15,843 bases of DNA from Candidatus Acetothermia bacterium (GCA_028275195.1 JAPWVC010000019.1:1-15843); one strand, 5' to 3'; numbered from the stretch's first letter, positions 6,509-13,412 are shown. The notes: generated by a model from the letters alone, not told the origin. Numbers and translations: made by a program.

Positions 6509-6715
6509 ATGAAGCCATGGCAGGTTTGGGCTGGCAAGCTAGGCGATAAGCTCCTTGATGCTGGGAATATCGCCCTTGGGGCTCTAGTAATTGGTCAGCT
6601 CATCAGTGGCCAGCCCTTCAATTGGAAGTTAGCCGTTGCCGGTGTCGGCGCTTGGCTCGTCTTTGCCCTGCTCTCGTTGCTCATGGTATCATGGAGCAGA
6701 GGGGAGCGAGCATGA
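6509..6715 (+). CDS. Small two-helix membrane protein
   Basis: A 68-residue protein of unknown function. Two hydrophobic segments, about residues 17-36 and 40-61, predict a hairpin in the cytoplasmic membrane with both ends on the same side; the C-terminus WSRGERA is basic, which suggests the ends face the cytoplasm. ATG at 6509-6511 follows GGAG eight bases upstream. The stop TGA overlaps the start of the next small gene as ATGA, good evidence that both are translated. The gene is 66 bases after glycyl-tRNA synthetase and may be cotranscribed with it. I do not recognise a family. Confidence 0.7.
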   Translation: MKPWQVWAGKLGDKLLDAGNIALGALVIGQLISGQPFNWKLAVAGVGAWLVFALLSLLMVSWSRGERA

Positions 6716-6828
6716 CCGGTGCGCTTATCTTAGTGGGAGCTTGGGTCGCGGCCGCGGGCCTGATCGTCGGCTTGGTGGCGGTCCTGCGCTGGCGGGACCG
6801 CCGCTCGCAGTCGCGGAAGGGGACCTAG
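6712..6828 (+). CDS. Very small single-helix membrane protein
   Basis: A 38-residue reading frame: a hydrophobic helix at about residues 3-25 followed by a strongly basic tail (RWRDRRSQSRK), predicting one membrane span with a cytoplasmic C-terminus. Its ATG shares the ATGA overlap with the 68-residue membrane protein, and GGGGAG lies just upstream, so the two are probably translated together and may form a complex. The function is unknown. Its reality rests on coupling, ribosome binding site and composition, because it is too short for firm homology. Confidence 0.55.
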   Translation: MTGALILVGAWVAAAGLIVGLVAVLRWRDRRSQSRKGT

Positions 6829-6910
6829 TCCAGCCAAGCCGAGGCCGCACCCGGCAGCTCACCTTGCGGGACCGATCTTCCTATCCCCATCCTGAGGAGG
6901 GCTTCACTCC

Positions 6911-8356
6911 ATGGTAGGAGAGATTGCGCGGCGGAGCGAGGACTTTTCAGAGTGGTATAACGAGCTTGTCCGGCGGGCCGAGCTGGCCGATTACGCCCCC
7001 GTCCGAGGGTGCATGGTAATCCGGCCCTATGGGTATGCCCTCTGGGAGCAGATCCAGCGGGGGCTTGACCAGCGGTTCAAGGAGACCGGCCACCGGAACG
7101 CCTACTTCCCGCTCTTCATCCCTTATAGCTTCATTGAGAAGGAGGCCGAGCATGTCAGGGGCTTCTCGCCCCAGCTCGCGGTGGTGACCCACGGCGGGGG
7201 CGAAGAACTGGAGGAGCCCTTGGTCGTCCGGCCCACCTCGGAGGCGATCATCGGCCACCTCTACTCCAAGTGGATCAAGTCCTACCGCGACCTGCCAGTC
7301 TTGATCAACCAGTGGTGCAATGTCGTCCGCTGGGAGATGCGCCCCCGGCTCTTCTTGCGCACTACAGAGTTCTTGTGGCAGGAGGGGCATACGGCCCACG
7401 CCACCTTCGAGGAGGCGGAGGAGGAGGCCCGGAAGATCCTGGACATCTATGCCGAGTTCGCGGAAGAAGAGGCCGCGATCCCCGTGATCAAGGGGCGGAA
7501 GAGCGAGAGCGAGAAATTCCCCGGCGCACTCGTGAGTTACAGCATCGAGGGGATGATGGGGGATCGGCGGGCCCTCCAGATGGGGACCTCTCACAACCTG
7601 GGGCAGAACTTCGCGAGGGCCTTCAACATCCAATACCTCGACCGGAACAATCAGTTGCAATACTGCTGGACCACCTCCTGGGGGGTGAGCACCCGCTTCA
7701 TCGGGGCAGTGATCATGGTCCACGGGGACGATCAGGGGCTGATCCTCCCACCGAGGCTGGCCCCGATCCAGGCGATCATCGTCCCGATCTATAAGGGCGA
7801 TGAAGATGGGGAGAAATCCCAAGTATTGGAGGCCGTGGCGAAGGTGAAGGCCCTGCTCAGCGGCTCCATCCGGGTGGAGGTGGACGACCGCGAGGGCTAC
7901 ACCCCGGGGTGGAAGTTCAATGAGTGGGAGCTCCGCGGGGTCCCCTTGCGGATCGAGCTCGGCCCGAAGGATGTGGCCCAAGAGCAGGCGGTCCTAGCGA
8001 GAAGGGACCTCCCCGGCAAGGAGGGGAAGCGGGCCGTCCCCCAGGCAGCCCTAAGGGAGGAGGCCGAGCGGCTCCTGGAGGAGATCCAGCGGAGCCTATA
8101 CAAGCGGGCGCTGGAGTTCCGCGAGGCCCACACCCACGAGCCCAAAGACTATGAGGAGTTCAAGGCCGCGGTCGAGGACGGCTTCGCTTTAGCCCCCTGG
8201 TGCGGCGAGGCGGAGTGCGAGCGGGCGATCCAGGAGGAGACCAAGGCGACCAACCGCTGCATCCCCCTGGAGCAGGAGCCGCTCTCCCCGAAGGCGAGGT
8301 GCATCCGCTGCGGTCGCCCGGCCAAGGAGCGGGCGGTCTTCGCGAGGGCCTACTGA
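6911..8356 (+). CDS. proS: Prolyl-tRNA synthetase, archaeal/Thermus (ProS type 3) form
   Basis: Charges tRNA-Pro with proline. The 481-residue class II enzyme lacks the editing insertion of most bacterial ProRS and has the extra C-terminal zinc domain, as in archaea, eukaryotes and Thermus. Visible elements are the RPTSE motif at 107-111, motif 2 around NVVRWEMRPRLFLRTTEF (137-154), motif 3 near HGDDQGLILPPRLAP, an anticodon domain beginning at QAIIVPIYKG, and a zinc site from Cys431, Cys436, Cys464 and Cys467. The last residue is tyrosine, conserved in this form because it reaches the active site. ATG follows GAGGAGG. It is separated from the small membrane genes by 82 bases with no clear promoter. 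The 3' end overlaps the convergent HAD gene by seven bases. Confidence 0.96.
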   Translation: MVGEIARRSEDFSEWYNELVRRAELADYAPVRGCMVIRPYGYALWEQIQRGLDQRFKETGHRNAYFPLFIPYSFIEKEAEHVRGFSPQLAVVTHGGGEELEEPLVVRPTSEAIIGHLYSKWIKSYRDLPVLINQWCNVVRWEMRPRLFLRTTEFLWQEGHTAHATFEEAEEEARKILDIYAEFAEEEAAIPVIKGRKSESEKFPGALVSYSIEGMMGDRRALQMGTSHNLGQNFARAFNIQYLDRNNQLQYCWTTSWGVSTRFIGAVIMVHGDDQGLILPPRLAPIQAIIVPIYKGDEDGEKSQVLEAVAKVKALLSGSIRVEVDDREGYTPGWKFNEWELRGVPLRIELGPKDVAQEQAVLARRDLPGKEGKRAVPQAALREEAERLLEEIQRSLYKRALEFREAHTHEPKDYEEFKAAVEDGFALAPWCGEAECERAIQEETKATNRCIPLEQEPLSPKARCIRCGRPAKERAVFARAY

Positions 8357-9036
8357 GCTGGCTCCAATCGTCCCATGGCCTCAGGGAGTTCCCCGAGCGA
8401 GGGGATCGTGAGCTCCGGCTCGTAGGCTGGTGCGGGCGGCTCCTGAGCCGCATAGGGCCCGACCAGGACCCGAACGGTCCTCAGCCCTATAAGCTTCGCG
8501 GGGAAGATGTCGTAATCCAGGCGGTCCCCGACCATGACTGCCTCCTTCGGTTCAGCACCCAGGGAATCGAGGATGATCTGGAAGAAGACCGGATCGGGCT
8601 TGGTCACCCCCATCTCCTCGGAGACGAGCTGGAAATGGAAGTATTCGAGGACCCCCGAGGCCCGGAGGAACTCCTTGATCGTGGCCGGCTGGTTCCCCGC
8701 CAATGCTAACTTATAGTGCTCGGAGAGGGCCACGATTGCCTCGCGCGCCCCGGGCTGGAGCCGCTCGGCCTTCCAGCCCGAGCTTCGGCGCTGGAGCTCC
8801 TCCTGCAAGCGGCGGAACCCCTCCAGGTCGGGCTTAAGGAGATGCCACAGTGCCGCCCGGCAGGGGTTGGGGTAGAGCCGGACGATGAAGCCTTGGACCA
8901 CCCTTTCATACTCCTCCCTCGGGATAAGCCGCCCACTCTCGGCCAGGAGCTCCAGCACCAGCCGGTCGGCCAGCTCGTAAAAGTCGTGATCATCGACCAG
9001 CGTCCCGCCGACATCGATCAGGACAGCCTTGAGCAT
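8350..9036 (-). CDS. HAD-superfamily hydrolase-like protein
   Basis: A 228-residue haloacid-dehalogenase-fold protein. Motif I reads LIDVGGTLV with nucleophile Asp8, but glycine (Gly10) replaces the second aspartate that acts as general acid in typical phosphatases. Motif II is weak (LALAGNQP, Gly114 where Ser/Thr is usual). Lys146 in GVTKPDP is motif III, and Asp171 with Asp176 (GDRLDYD) is motif IV. A helical cap lies between residues 15 and 95. The changes suggest reduced or different chemistry from a standard phosphatase. ATG at 9034-9036 is preferred because AAGGA lies six bases upstream. It overlaps the GNAT gene by 19 bases and is the last gene of the eight-gene operon. Confidence 0.85.
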   Translation of the reverse strand: MLKAVLIDVGGTLVDDHDFYELADRLVLELLAESGRLIPREEYERVVQGFIVRLYPNPCRAALWHLLKPDLEGFRRLQEELQRRSSGWKAERLQPGAREAIVALSEHYKLALAGNQPATIKEFLRASGVLEYFHFQLVSEEMGVTKPDPVFFQIILDSLGAEPKEAVMVGDRLDYDIFPAKLIGLRTVRVLVGPYAAQEPPAPAYEPELTIPSLGELPEAMGRLEPAQ

Positions 9037-9455
9037 CCCAGGTCCTTCTCCATTAGATACCATGTGCGGTGGAACTTGTTATCCCGCAGGGCGCAGGCGA
9101 CCTTGAAGCCATAGCGCTCGTAGAACCCGGCGGCCTGATACTCCGCCGTCTCTACGGTCAGCTTGTGGCACCCCTCGGCCCGGCAGCGCTCTTCAAATTC
9201 CTTGAGCAGTTTGGAGCCGATCCCCCGGCCCCGATAGCCTTTGGCCACGAGGAGCTGATCGAGGTGCCCGACCCCGCCGACGATATGGAAGGCCGCGAGC
9301 CCGACCAGCCGGCCTCCCAGCTCGGCAGCGAGCCAATACCGCCGGGAATCCCAGGTGATCCCGACCTCGGCATTGTATCTGGCCCACTCCCGGGCGGCGA
9401 ACTCCTCAAGCTCCTCCCGTTCGGCGGGGCGGATCAGGACCTCGACCTCGGCCAT
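9018..9455 (-). CDS. GNAT-family N-acetyltransferase
   Basis: A 145-residue single-domain GNAT protein that would transfer an acetyl group from acetyl-CoA to an amine. The acetyl-CoA pyrophosphate-binding motif is at 73-80 (GYRGRGIG) after a hydrophobic strand (LDQLLVA), and motif B, AAGFYERYGFKV, is at 108-119. The substrate cannot be predicted. ATG at 9453-9455 follows GGGAGGGCG; the frame stays open much further upstream, but that part is a shadow of the methyltransferase gene. The gene is 37 bases after the methyltransferase and overlaps the HAD gene, so it belongs to the same transcript. Confidence 0.9.
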   Translation of the reverse strand: MAEVEVLIRPAEREELEEFAAREWARYNAEVGITWDSRRYWLAAELGGRLVGLAAFHIVGGVGHLDQLLVAKGYRGRGIGSKLLKEFEERCRAEGCHKLTVETAEYQAAGFYERYGFKVACALRDNKFHRTWYLMEKDLGCSRLS

Positions 9456-9492
9456 CGCCCTCCCTTTTCTTCTGTTATCCCCAGCTCCTAGC

Positions 9493-10128
9493 CTAAGGCC
9501 GCTCGAGCAGGGCCTCCCAGTGGCTCGAGCGCTCGCCATCTTCATGGAGCCGCTCCACCAGCCTGAGCTCGCGGACGATGAACTCCTCGAGCAGCTCCCC
9601 CAGCTCGCGGAGGTCGCTGAAATGGTGCGGGATCCCGGCGTCGGGGCCCACATCGGGGACGAAGGTATGGGGCTCGAGCTCCTTCCCCCGGCCGTAGCGG
9701 TAGCTCCTTCTGGACTGGAAGGTCAGGAGCGCCAGCCCGCCGGGCTTCAGGGTCCGGTGGAGCTCGCTGATGGCCTTCCGCATCTGGGCCAGGGTGCCGT
9801 GGTAGATCACATGGATGCTGATCGCCCCGTCGAAGAACCCCTCGGGATAGGGGAGAGAGCTCATGTCGCCCTCTTTGAGCTCGGCTCGCAAGCCCTCCTC
9901 TTCCAGCCAGCGGCGGGCCTCCTCCAGCCCGGTCGGGGAGATGTCGAGCCCATAGACCTCGAACCCCTCCTTGGCCAGGAGGATGAGGTGCCTCCCGGTC
10001 CCGCAGCCGAGGTCGAGGACCCTCCGGGCCGCCCGCTCTTTCAGGAGCTGAGCGAACTCGCTGACCCGGGGATAAGGCTCGCTCCGGCGGAACTCCTCCC
10101 GCTTGAAGAGCTCATCCCAGGTGGGCAT
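9493..10128 (-). CDS. Class I SAM-dependent methyltransferase
   Basis: A 211-residue small-molecule-type methyltransferase (Methyltransf_11/25 style). Motif I is VLDLGCGTGRH (37-47), binding S-adenosylmethionine. The acidic end of strand 2 is YGLDIS (59-64), GDMSSLPYPEGFFDG is the motif II region, and LKPGGLALLTF is motif III. The substrate is unknown. ATG at 10126-10128 has GAGGAG six bases upstream; a TTG two codons earlier is less likely. It follows the radical SAM gene by 36 bases with no promoter visible between them. Confidence 0.9.
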   Translation of the reverse strand: MPTWDELFKREEFRRSEPYPRVSEFAQLLKERAARRVLDLGCGTGRHLILLAKEGFEVYGLDISPTGLEEARRWLEEEGLRAELKEGDMSSLPYPEGFFDGAISIHVIYHGTLAQMRKAISELHRTLKPGGLALLTFQSRRSYRYGRGKELEPHTFVPDVGPDAGIPHHFSDLRELGELLEEFIVRELRLVERLHEDGERSSHWEALLERP

Positions 10129-10164
10129 CCTCAACTCCTCGGCTCAGTGTCGGGGCCGGCGGGC

Positions 10165-11136
10165 TCAGGCCGCGGCAGCCTCCTCGCTGACGGCCTGGCA
10201 GTAGTCATACCCTCCGGGGAGGGCCTCTTTGGCCTCGAGGTGGCGGAGGACATACTGGCCGCAGTTGCTCCCGATCTTGTTCTCCTCGACCTCGCCGATG
10301 CTCACCAGGACCTCGAACCCCGCGGCCCGGAGCTGACGCACGACTCCATAGTCGGCATCCGGGCGGTAGGGATCGATGTAAGAGACCAGGCCGCTCGCCC
10401 GGGCCCGATGGGTGGGATTGAGCGGGGTAATCTTTACCAAGAACTTCTCGGGGGAGAAGTGACGGGCCAGGACATCGGCCTCGAGCGGGGCTCCCTCCGC
10501 CAGGGCGAAGTTGAGTGTGATCTTCCGGTCGCCCTCCTCGGGCTCGCAGAACCGCTCGCCGTATTCCGCGATTTGCGCGAAATCCCATTTGCGGGCCGGG
10601 ATCAGCCGGTCCCGCAGCCCTGGGTCGGTGGTATGGATCGAGAACTGGAGCTGGAACCGCCCGCCTTGGTAATGCTCCCGCTTGATCCGGAGGAGCTCCT
10701 CGAAGAAGCCGTCCGTCCCGCGGGGGGCGATCGTGGAGAGCGAGGGCAAGAGCCCCGGAGCCTCATACCGCTTGGGCAGCTCATCCAAGACCTCCAGGAC
10801 TTGAGGGTTGAGGGCCGGCTCGCCCATCCGGGCGAATTGGATCTTGAACTTCTTCACCGGGACCCGGCCGTCGGGGAACCTGCTCTTCACCAGGTAATCG
10901 ATCTGGGCGAAGATCTCCTCCTCAGTGAGCCGCCCGCGATAGCCTCCGCCGGCATCGCACATCTTGCAGCCGATGGGGCAGCCGACCAGCGTCGAGACCA
11001 GGAGGACCCACTTCTCCTCCCGAGGGAGCGGGGGCGAGAGGGCCTCGACGAACTCGACCAATCTCCCCTCCCCGAATTCGGCGAGGTAGACGAGCGCGAC
11101 CTCTTCCTTTCCTGTCCTCCCGAGGATCTTCATCAT
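10165..11136 (-). CDS. Radical SAM protein related to RlmN/Cfr
   Basis: A 323-residue radical SAM enzyme. The [4Fe-4S] cluster cysteines are Cys53, Cys57 and Cys60 (GCPIGCKMC). Further segments follow the RlmN/Cfr plan: ARMGEPALNP (compare GMGEPLLN), LSTIAPRG, an LQFSIHTTDPGLRDRLIP segment (compare SLHAPNDELRDRLVP) and ITPLNPT. Cys292 in SNCGQY aligns with the methyl-carrying cysteine of the ACGQL motif. However, the N-terminus before the cluster is only 52 residues, so the RlmN helix-hairpin domain is missing or reduced, and Leu46 stands where RlmN and Cfr have their second catalytic cysteine seven residues before the cluster. It is therefore probably not a standard 23S rRNA A2503 methylase. 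The first of two ATGs, at 11134-11136, overlaps the flavoprotein stop as ATGA, with GGGAGGT upstream. Confidence 0.85.
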   Translation of the reverse strand: MMKILGRTGKEEVALVYLAEFGEGRLVEFVEALSPPLPREEKWVLLVSTLVGCPIGCKMCDAGGGYRGRLTEEEIFAQIDYLVKSRFPDGRVPVKKFKIQFARMGEPALNPQVLEVLDELPKRYEAPGLLPSLSTIAPRGTDGFFEELLRIKREHYQGGRFQLQFSIHTTDPGLRDRLIPARKWDFAQIAEYGERFCEPEEGDRKITLNFALAEGAPLEADVLARHFSPEKFLVKITPLNPTHRARASGLVSYIDPYRPDADYGVVRQLRAAGFEVLVSIGEVEENKIGSNCGQYVLRHLEAKEALPGGYDYCQAVSEEAAAA

Positions 11137-12020
11137 CCGACCTCCCTCAACTTCTGGTAGATCCTCATTGCCGCCTCCAGCCCGTCCCCCACGGCGATCG
11201 CGGTCTGGCGATAGCGCCCGCGGCAGAGATCTCCGATGAGGTAGAGCTTCCCCTCTTCTTGGAGCTGCGCGAGCCTCGCCCGAAGCCCCTCGCTCAGATA
11301 ATCAAGCTGTGGGACCCGCCCGATGGCGAATATAGCATAATCGAGCTCGAGGGACCACTCCGCACCGGGGCTAGAGAGCTCGAGCGCGAGTCCCTCCTTC
11401 GAGGGCTTGATCCCGTTGATCCGGGTCTCCTCATGGTAGCTGATCCGGGGCAAGGCCCGGGCCCGCTCCCATAGCAGCGGGAGGCAGCGCGCCCTCGCGG
11501 AGCGGTTGAGGATGTGGACCTCGTTCCCCCTCGAGGCGAGATTCAAAGCGTAGTCGAAGGCCGCGTCCCCGGCCCCGACGATCCCGATCCTCCTCCCCGT
11601 GAGCTCCCGGAGGGGGTAGACTTCATAGAAGACCCGGGGCCTTGCCCCCTTGGGGATCGGGCAGTCGGTGAACTCCCTGGGCTTGGTCCCCGAGGCGAGG
11701 ACCGCGACCTGGGCTATGACCCTCCTCTTGTCCGTCTCGATGAGGAAGCTTTGGCCGTCATGGTCCAGCCGGAGGACCTCCTCCTGGCAGACCTCGACGC
11801 CCGCGTCCTCGAGCTGCTGGGCGAAGAGCCGGGCCAGCTCCTCGCCCCGGATGCCGCCGGGGAAGCCGGGGTAGTTCTCCACCAGGTTGGCATTGAGGAG
11901 CAATCCGCCGACCCGCCCCCGCTCGAGGAGCAGGGGCTCGAGCCCCGACCTTTTCAATTGCAGGGCCGCGGCGATCCCCGCCGGGCCGGCTCCGACGATC
12001 GCCACCTCGACCCTAGCCAT
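11133..12020 (-). CDS. Thioredoxin-reductase-like FAD/NAD(P) oxidoreductase without CxxC
   Basis: A 295-residue flavoprotein of the thioredoxin reductase fold. The FAD site is GAGPAG (10-15), followed by the family's ENYPGFP (49-55). The NAD(P) site is IGIVGAGDAAFD (145-156), and the C-terminal FAD segment is LYLIGDLCRG with GDGLEAA. The CxxC active site that thioredoxin reductases carry just before the second dinucleotide fold is absent (RPRVFYEVYPL instead). The nearest functional analogues are TrxR-like ferredoxin-NAD(P) reductases, so it may reduce ferredoxin, flavodoxin or another partner. Overlapping the radical SAM gene by four bases, it could supply that enzyme with electrons (inference). 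ATG at 12018-12020 follows GAGGAGAGG. Confidence 0.88.
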   Translation of the reverse strand: MARVEVAIVGAGPAGIAAALQLKRSGLEPLLLERGRVGGLLLNANLVENYPGFPGGIRGEELARLFAQQLEDAGVEVCQEEVLRLDHDGQSFLIETDKRRVIAQVAVLASGTKPREFTDCPIPKGARPRVFYEVYPLRELTGRRIGIVGAGDAAFDYALNLASRGNEVHILNRSARARCLPLLWERARALPRISYHEETRINGIKPSKEGLALELSSPGAEWSLELDYAIFAIGRVPQLDYLSEGLRARLAQLQEEGKLYLIGDLCRGRYRQTAIAVGDGLEAAMRIYQKLREVG

Positions 12021-12027
12021 CCTCTCC

Positions 12028-12696
12028 TCACGCGAGCGCGAGCCCAAATGCCGCGAGGAGCTCCTCGACTAGCACAGGCAGGGCGAACCCGTGGGCCAAA
12101 TTGAGCAAGGTCGCCCGATGGAAGTCGGCATTGTAGGTAGCGGTCCCGTCGATGGTGAAGAAGACCTCAAACCCTCGCATGAAGGCCGCCCGGGCGGTCG
12201 TCTCGCAGCAGAGGTGGGTCATCACCCCCGAGATCGCCACCTGTTCCACCCCTCTTGCCCGGAGGAGCTCCTCCAGCGGGGTCTTGTAGAAGGCGTCGTA
12301 TTGGCCCTTCTCGAGGATCAGGGGCCGAGCGGGGATGGCGACGAGCTCCGGGACCAGCTCGCTCAACGGGCTCTCTCTGGTGATCAGCTCCCGCCACCAC
12401 TTGGCCATCTGGCCGGCGTCCTCTTCGGTATTGAGGTGGCGGGTGAAGACCACCGGCCGGCCTCGGCTCGAGAAGGCCTGGACGAGGGCCTTCACCCTGG
12501 GGAGGATCGCCCTTGCGCTGGGGATGTAGGCATGCGACCCCTCATCGAGGAAGTAGCGCTGCATGTCCAGGACCAGGAGGGCCGCCCGGGCGGGCTCGAA
12601 TCTCCAGCGGTGCCGCTCGCGGAGGGGGAGGACGGACTCGAGCAGCCCCCGGGCTTGCTGATCGATCGTCTCGGGGGTGAGGTAAGCTTTCTTCAT
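12028..12696 (-). CDS. Isochorismatase-like cysteine hydrolase
   Basis: A 222-residue isochorismatase-superfamily protein. The catalytic triad is Asp44 (LVLDMQRYF), Lys130 (LEKGQYDAFYKT) and Cys164 (THLCCETTARAAF). Its overall plan, including the FEP-RAALLVLDMQRYF start and the YDAFYKTPLEELLRARG segment, resembles the EntB isochorismatase domain and PhzD. No siderophore or phenazine genes lie nearby, so the substrate could be isochorismate, a nicotinamide-type amide or another small amide or vinyl ether. ATG at 12694-12696 overlaps the CutA stop as ATGA and has GAGGGTGG just upstream. It ends seven bases before the flavoprotein start. Confidence 0.88.
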   Translation of the reverse strand: MKKAYLTPETIDQQARGLLESVLPLRERHRWRFEPARAALLVLDMQRYFLDEGSHAYIPSARAILPRVKALVQAFSSRGRPVVFTRHLNTEEDAGQMAKWWRELITRESPLSELVPELVAIPARPLILEKGQYDAFYKTPLEELLRARGVEQVAISGVMTHLCCETTARAAFMRGFEVFFTIDGTATYNADFHRATLLNLAHGFALPVLVEELLAAFGLALA

Positions 12697-13025
12697 CCAC
12701 CCTCGCCTCGGTCGGTCTCTCGCCGGAGCCAGTCAAGATAAGCGGGGTTCCCCGCCGCGATCGGGAAGGCCAGGATCTCCGGGACCTCGTAGGGATGGAG
12801 CTCTTTGATCGCCGCTTCGATCTTGGGGTAGTCCGCGGCCCGGGCCTTGATCAGGCAGAGCCACTCCCGGGCCTCCTCGAGCTCCCCCTCCCACCAGTAG
12901 CGGCTCTCCACTGGCCCGAGAATCTGGACGCAGCCCGCCAGATGCTCCTCCAGAAGCCGCTGGGCTATTCTCCTCGCCGTCTCTTCGGAATCGACGGCCG
13001 TGAGGACTTGGACGAACTCGGGCAT
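12693..13025 (-). CDS. cutA: CutA1-family protein
   Basis: A 110-residue CutA protein, a small, very stable trimeric ferredoxin-fold protein historically linked to divalent-cation tolerance. Typical segments are EETARRIAQRLLEEHLAGCV (14-33), VESRYWWEGELEE (39-51), and ELHPYEVPEILAFPI (74-88) with the conserved HPYEVPEI motif. It may bind copper or act as a structural or signalling trimer, because the family's role is unsettled. No convincing ribosome binding site precedes the ATG, and the upstream gene stops only ten bases before it. Translation by reinitiation is likely. Confidence 0.95.
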   Translation of the reverse strand: MPEFVQVLTAVDSEETARRIAQRLLEEHLAGCVQILGPVESRYWWEGELEEAREWLCLIKARAADYPKIEAAIKELHPYEVPEILAFPIAAGNPAYLDWLRRETDRGEGG

Positions 13026-13035
13026 CGCGTTTCAG

Positions 13036-13242
13036 TCAGTCCGGGACCGGACCGCGCTTCATCTCGATGATCAGGGCCATGGCCTCGGCGCTCTCCTCCC
13101 GGATCCGGTGGAGGGCGAGCGCGAGCCGCTTGTCCTCCGGCCCGGCCGTCCGGGCCCGATCGGCCAGCTCCGAGGCCTCCGCTAGATAAGGCCCGGCCTG
13201 CTCGATCAACTGCTGCAGCCTCTCCAGCACCGCCCGCTCCAT
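13036..13242 (-). CDS. Small helical protein of unknown function
   Basis: A 68-residue, charged, leucine- and alanine-rich protein predicted to be two helices, with the heptad-like stretches ERLQQLIEQAGPYLAEASEL and ALALHRIREESAEAMALIIE. No family is recognised. Its ATG has an excellent ribosome binding site (GGGAGGTGA, seven bases away). It is the first gene of the eight-gene operon, about 80 bases downstream of the predicted transcription start, and its stop lies ten bases before cutA. It could be a small partner or coiled-coil adaptor of a downstream product (inference). Confidence 0.75.
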   Translation of the reverse strand: MERAVLERLQQLIEQAGPYLAEASELADRARTAGPEDKRLALALHRIREESAEAMALIIEMKRGPVPD

Positions 13243-13288
13243 GGGGGTTCACCTCCCTCGTCCCGACGGCCCTAGATCGAACGGGGCA

Positions 13289-13324
13289 GGACATCTCCCA
13301 CTCGAGGTCCTGGGCAAGATGTCC
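13289..13324 (-). promoter_or_regulatory. 5'-terminal stem-loop of the eight-gene operon leader
   Basis: Read on the minus strand, GGACATCT (13317-13324) pairs perfectly with AGATGTCC (13289-13296). An inner CCCA/TGGG adds four pairs after a two-base bulge, leaving a ten-base loop that contains CTCGAG. The repeat begins at the predicted first transcribed base, so the mRNA would start with this hairpin. It may protect the 5' end, or as DNA serve as an operator just downstream of the promoter. Confidence 0.55.
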
Positions 13325-13330
13325 GAGTCA

Positions 13331-13359
13331 TTCATACACCCCGGCCGCACAGGTGTCAA
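13331..13359 (-). promoter_or_regulatory. Promoter of the eight-gene minus-strand operon
   Basis: On the minus strand, a consensus TTGACA (13354-13359) and TATGAA (13331-13336) are separated by 17 bases. The expected start is near 13324, giving a leader of about 82 bases before the small helical protein gene. No other good promoter is visible between 13242 and 8350, and gene gaps there are at most 37 bases. Confidence 0.75.
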
Positions 13360-13412
13360 CCGCTCTGATCTTGATCTGAGGGCCGTTCCCCGAGGGATCG
13401 GCGGGAGGAGCC

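Noticed and set aside
10165..11136. Naming the radical SAM gene rlmN
   Set aside because: It lacks the N-terminal domain and the second catalytic cysteine, so only relatedness is supported.
9355..11160. A 601-residue open reading frame on the plus strand, the longest in the window
   Set aside because: It runs antisense through the GNAT, methyltransferase and radical SAM genes, which have clear domain motifs. Its translation is low-complexity and rich in Leu, Pro, Glu, Asp and Gly, as expected of antisense frames in GC-rich DNA.
11133..12020. Calling the flavoprotein a thioredoxin reductase
   Set aside because: The CxxC active site is missing, so the plain name would be misleading.
13359..13380. 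Tandem TGATCT repeat as a possible short-repeat array or origin element
   Set aside because: There are only two copies, with no DnaA-box-like or iteron context. Chance is likely.
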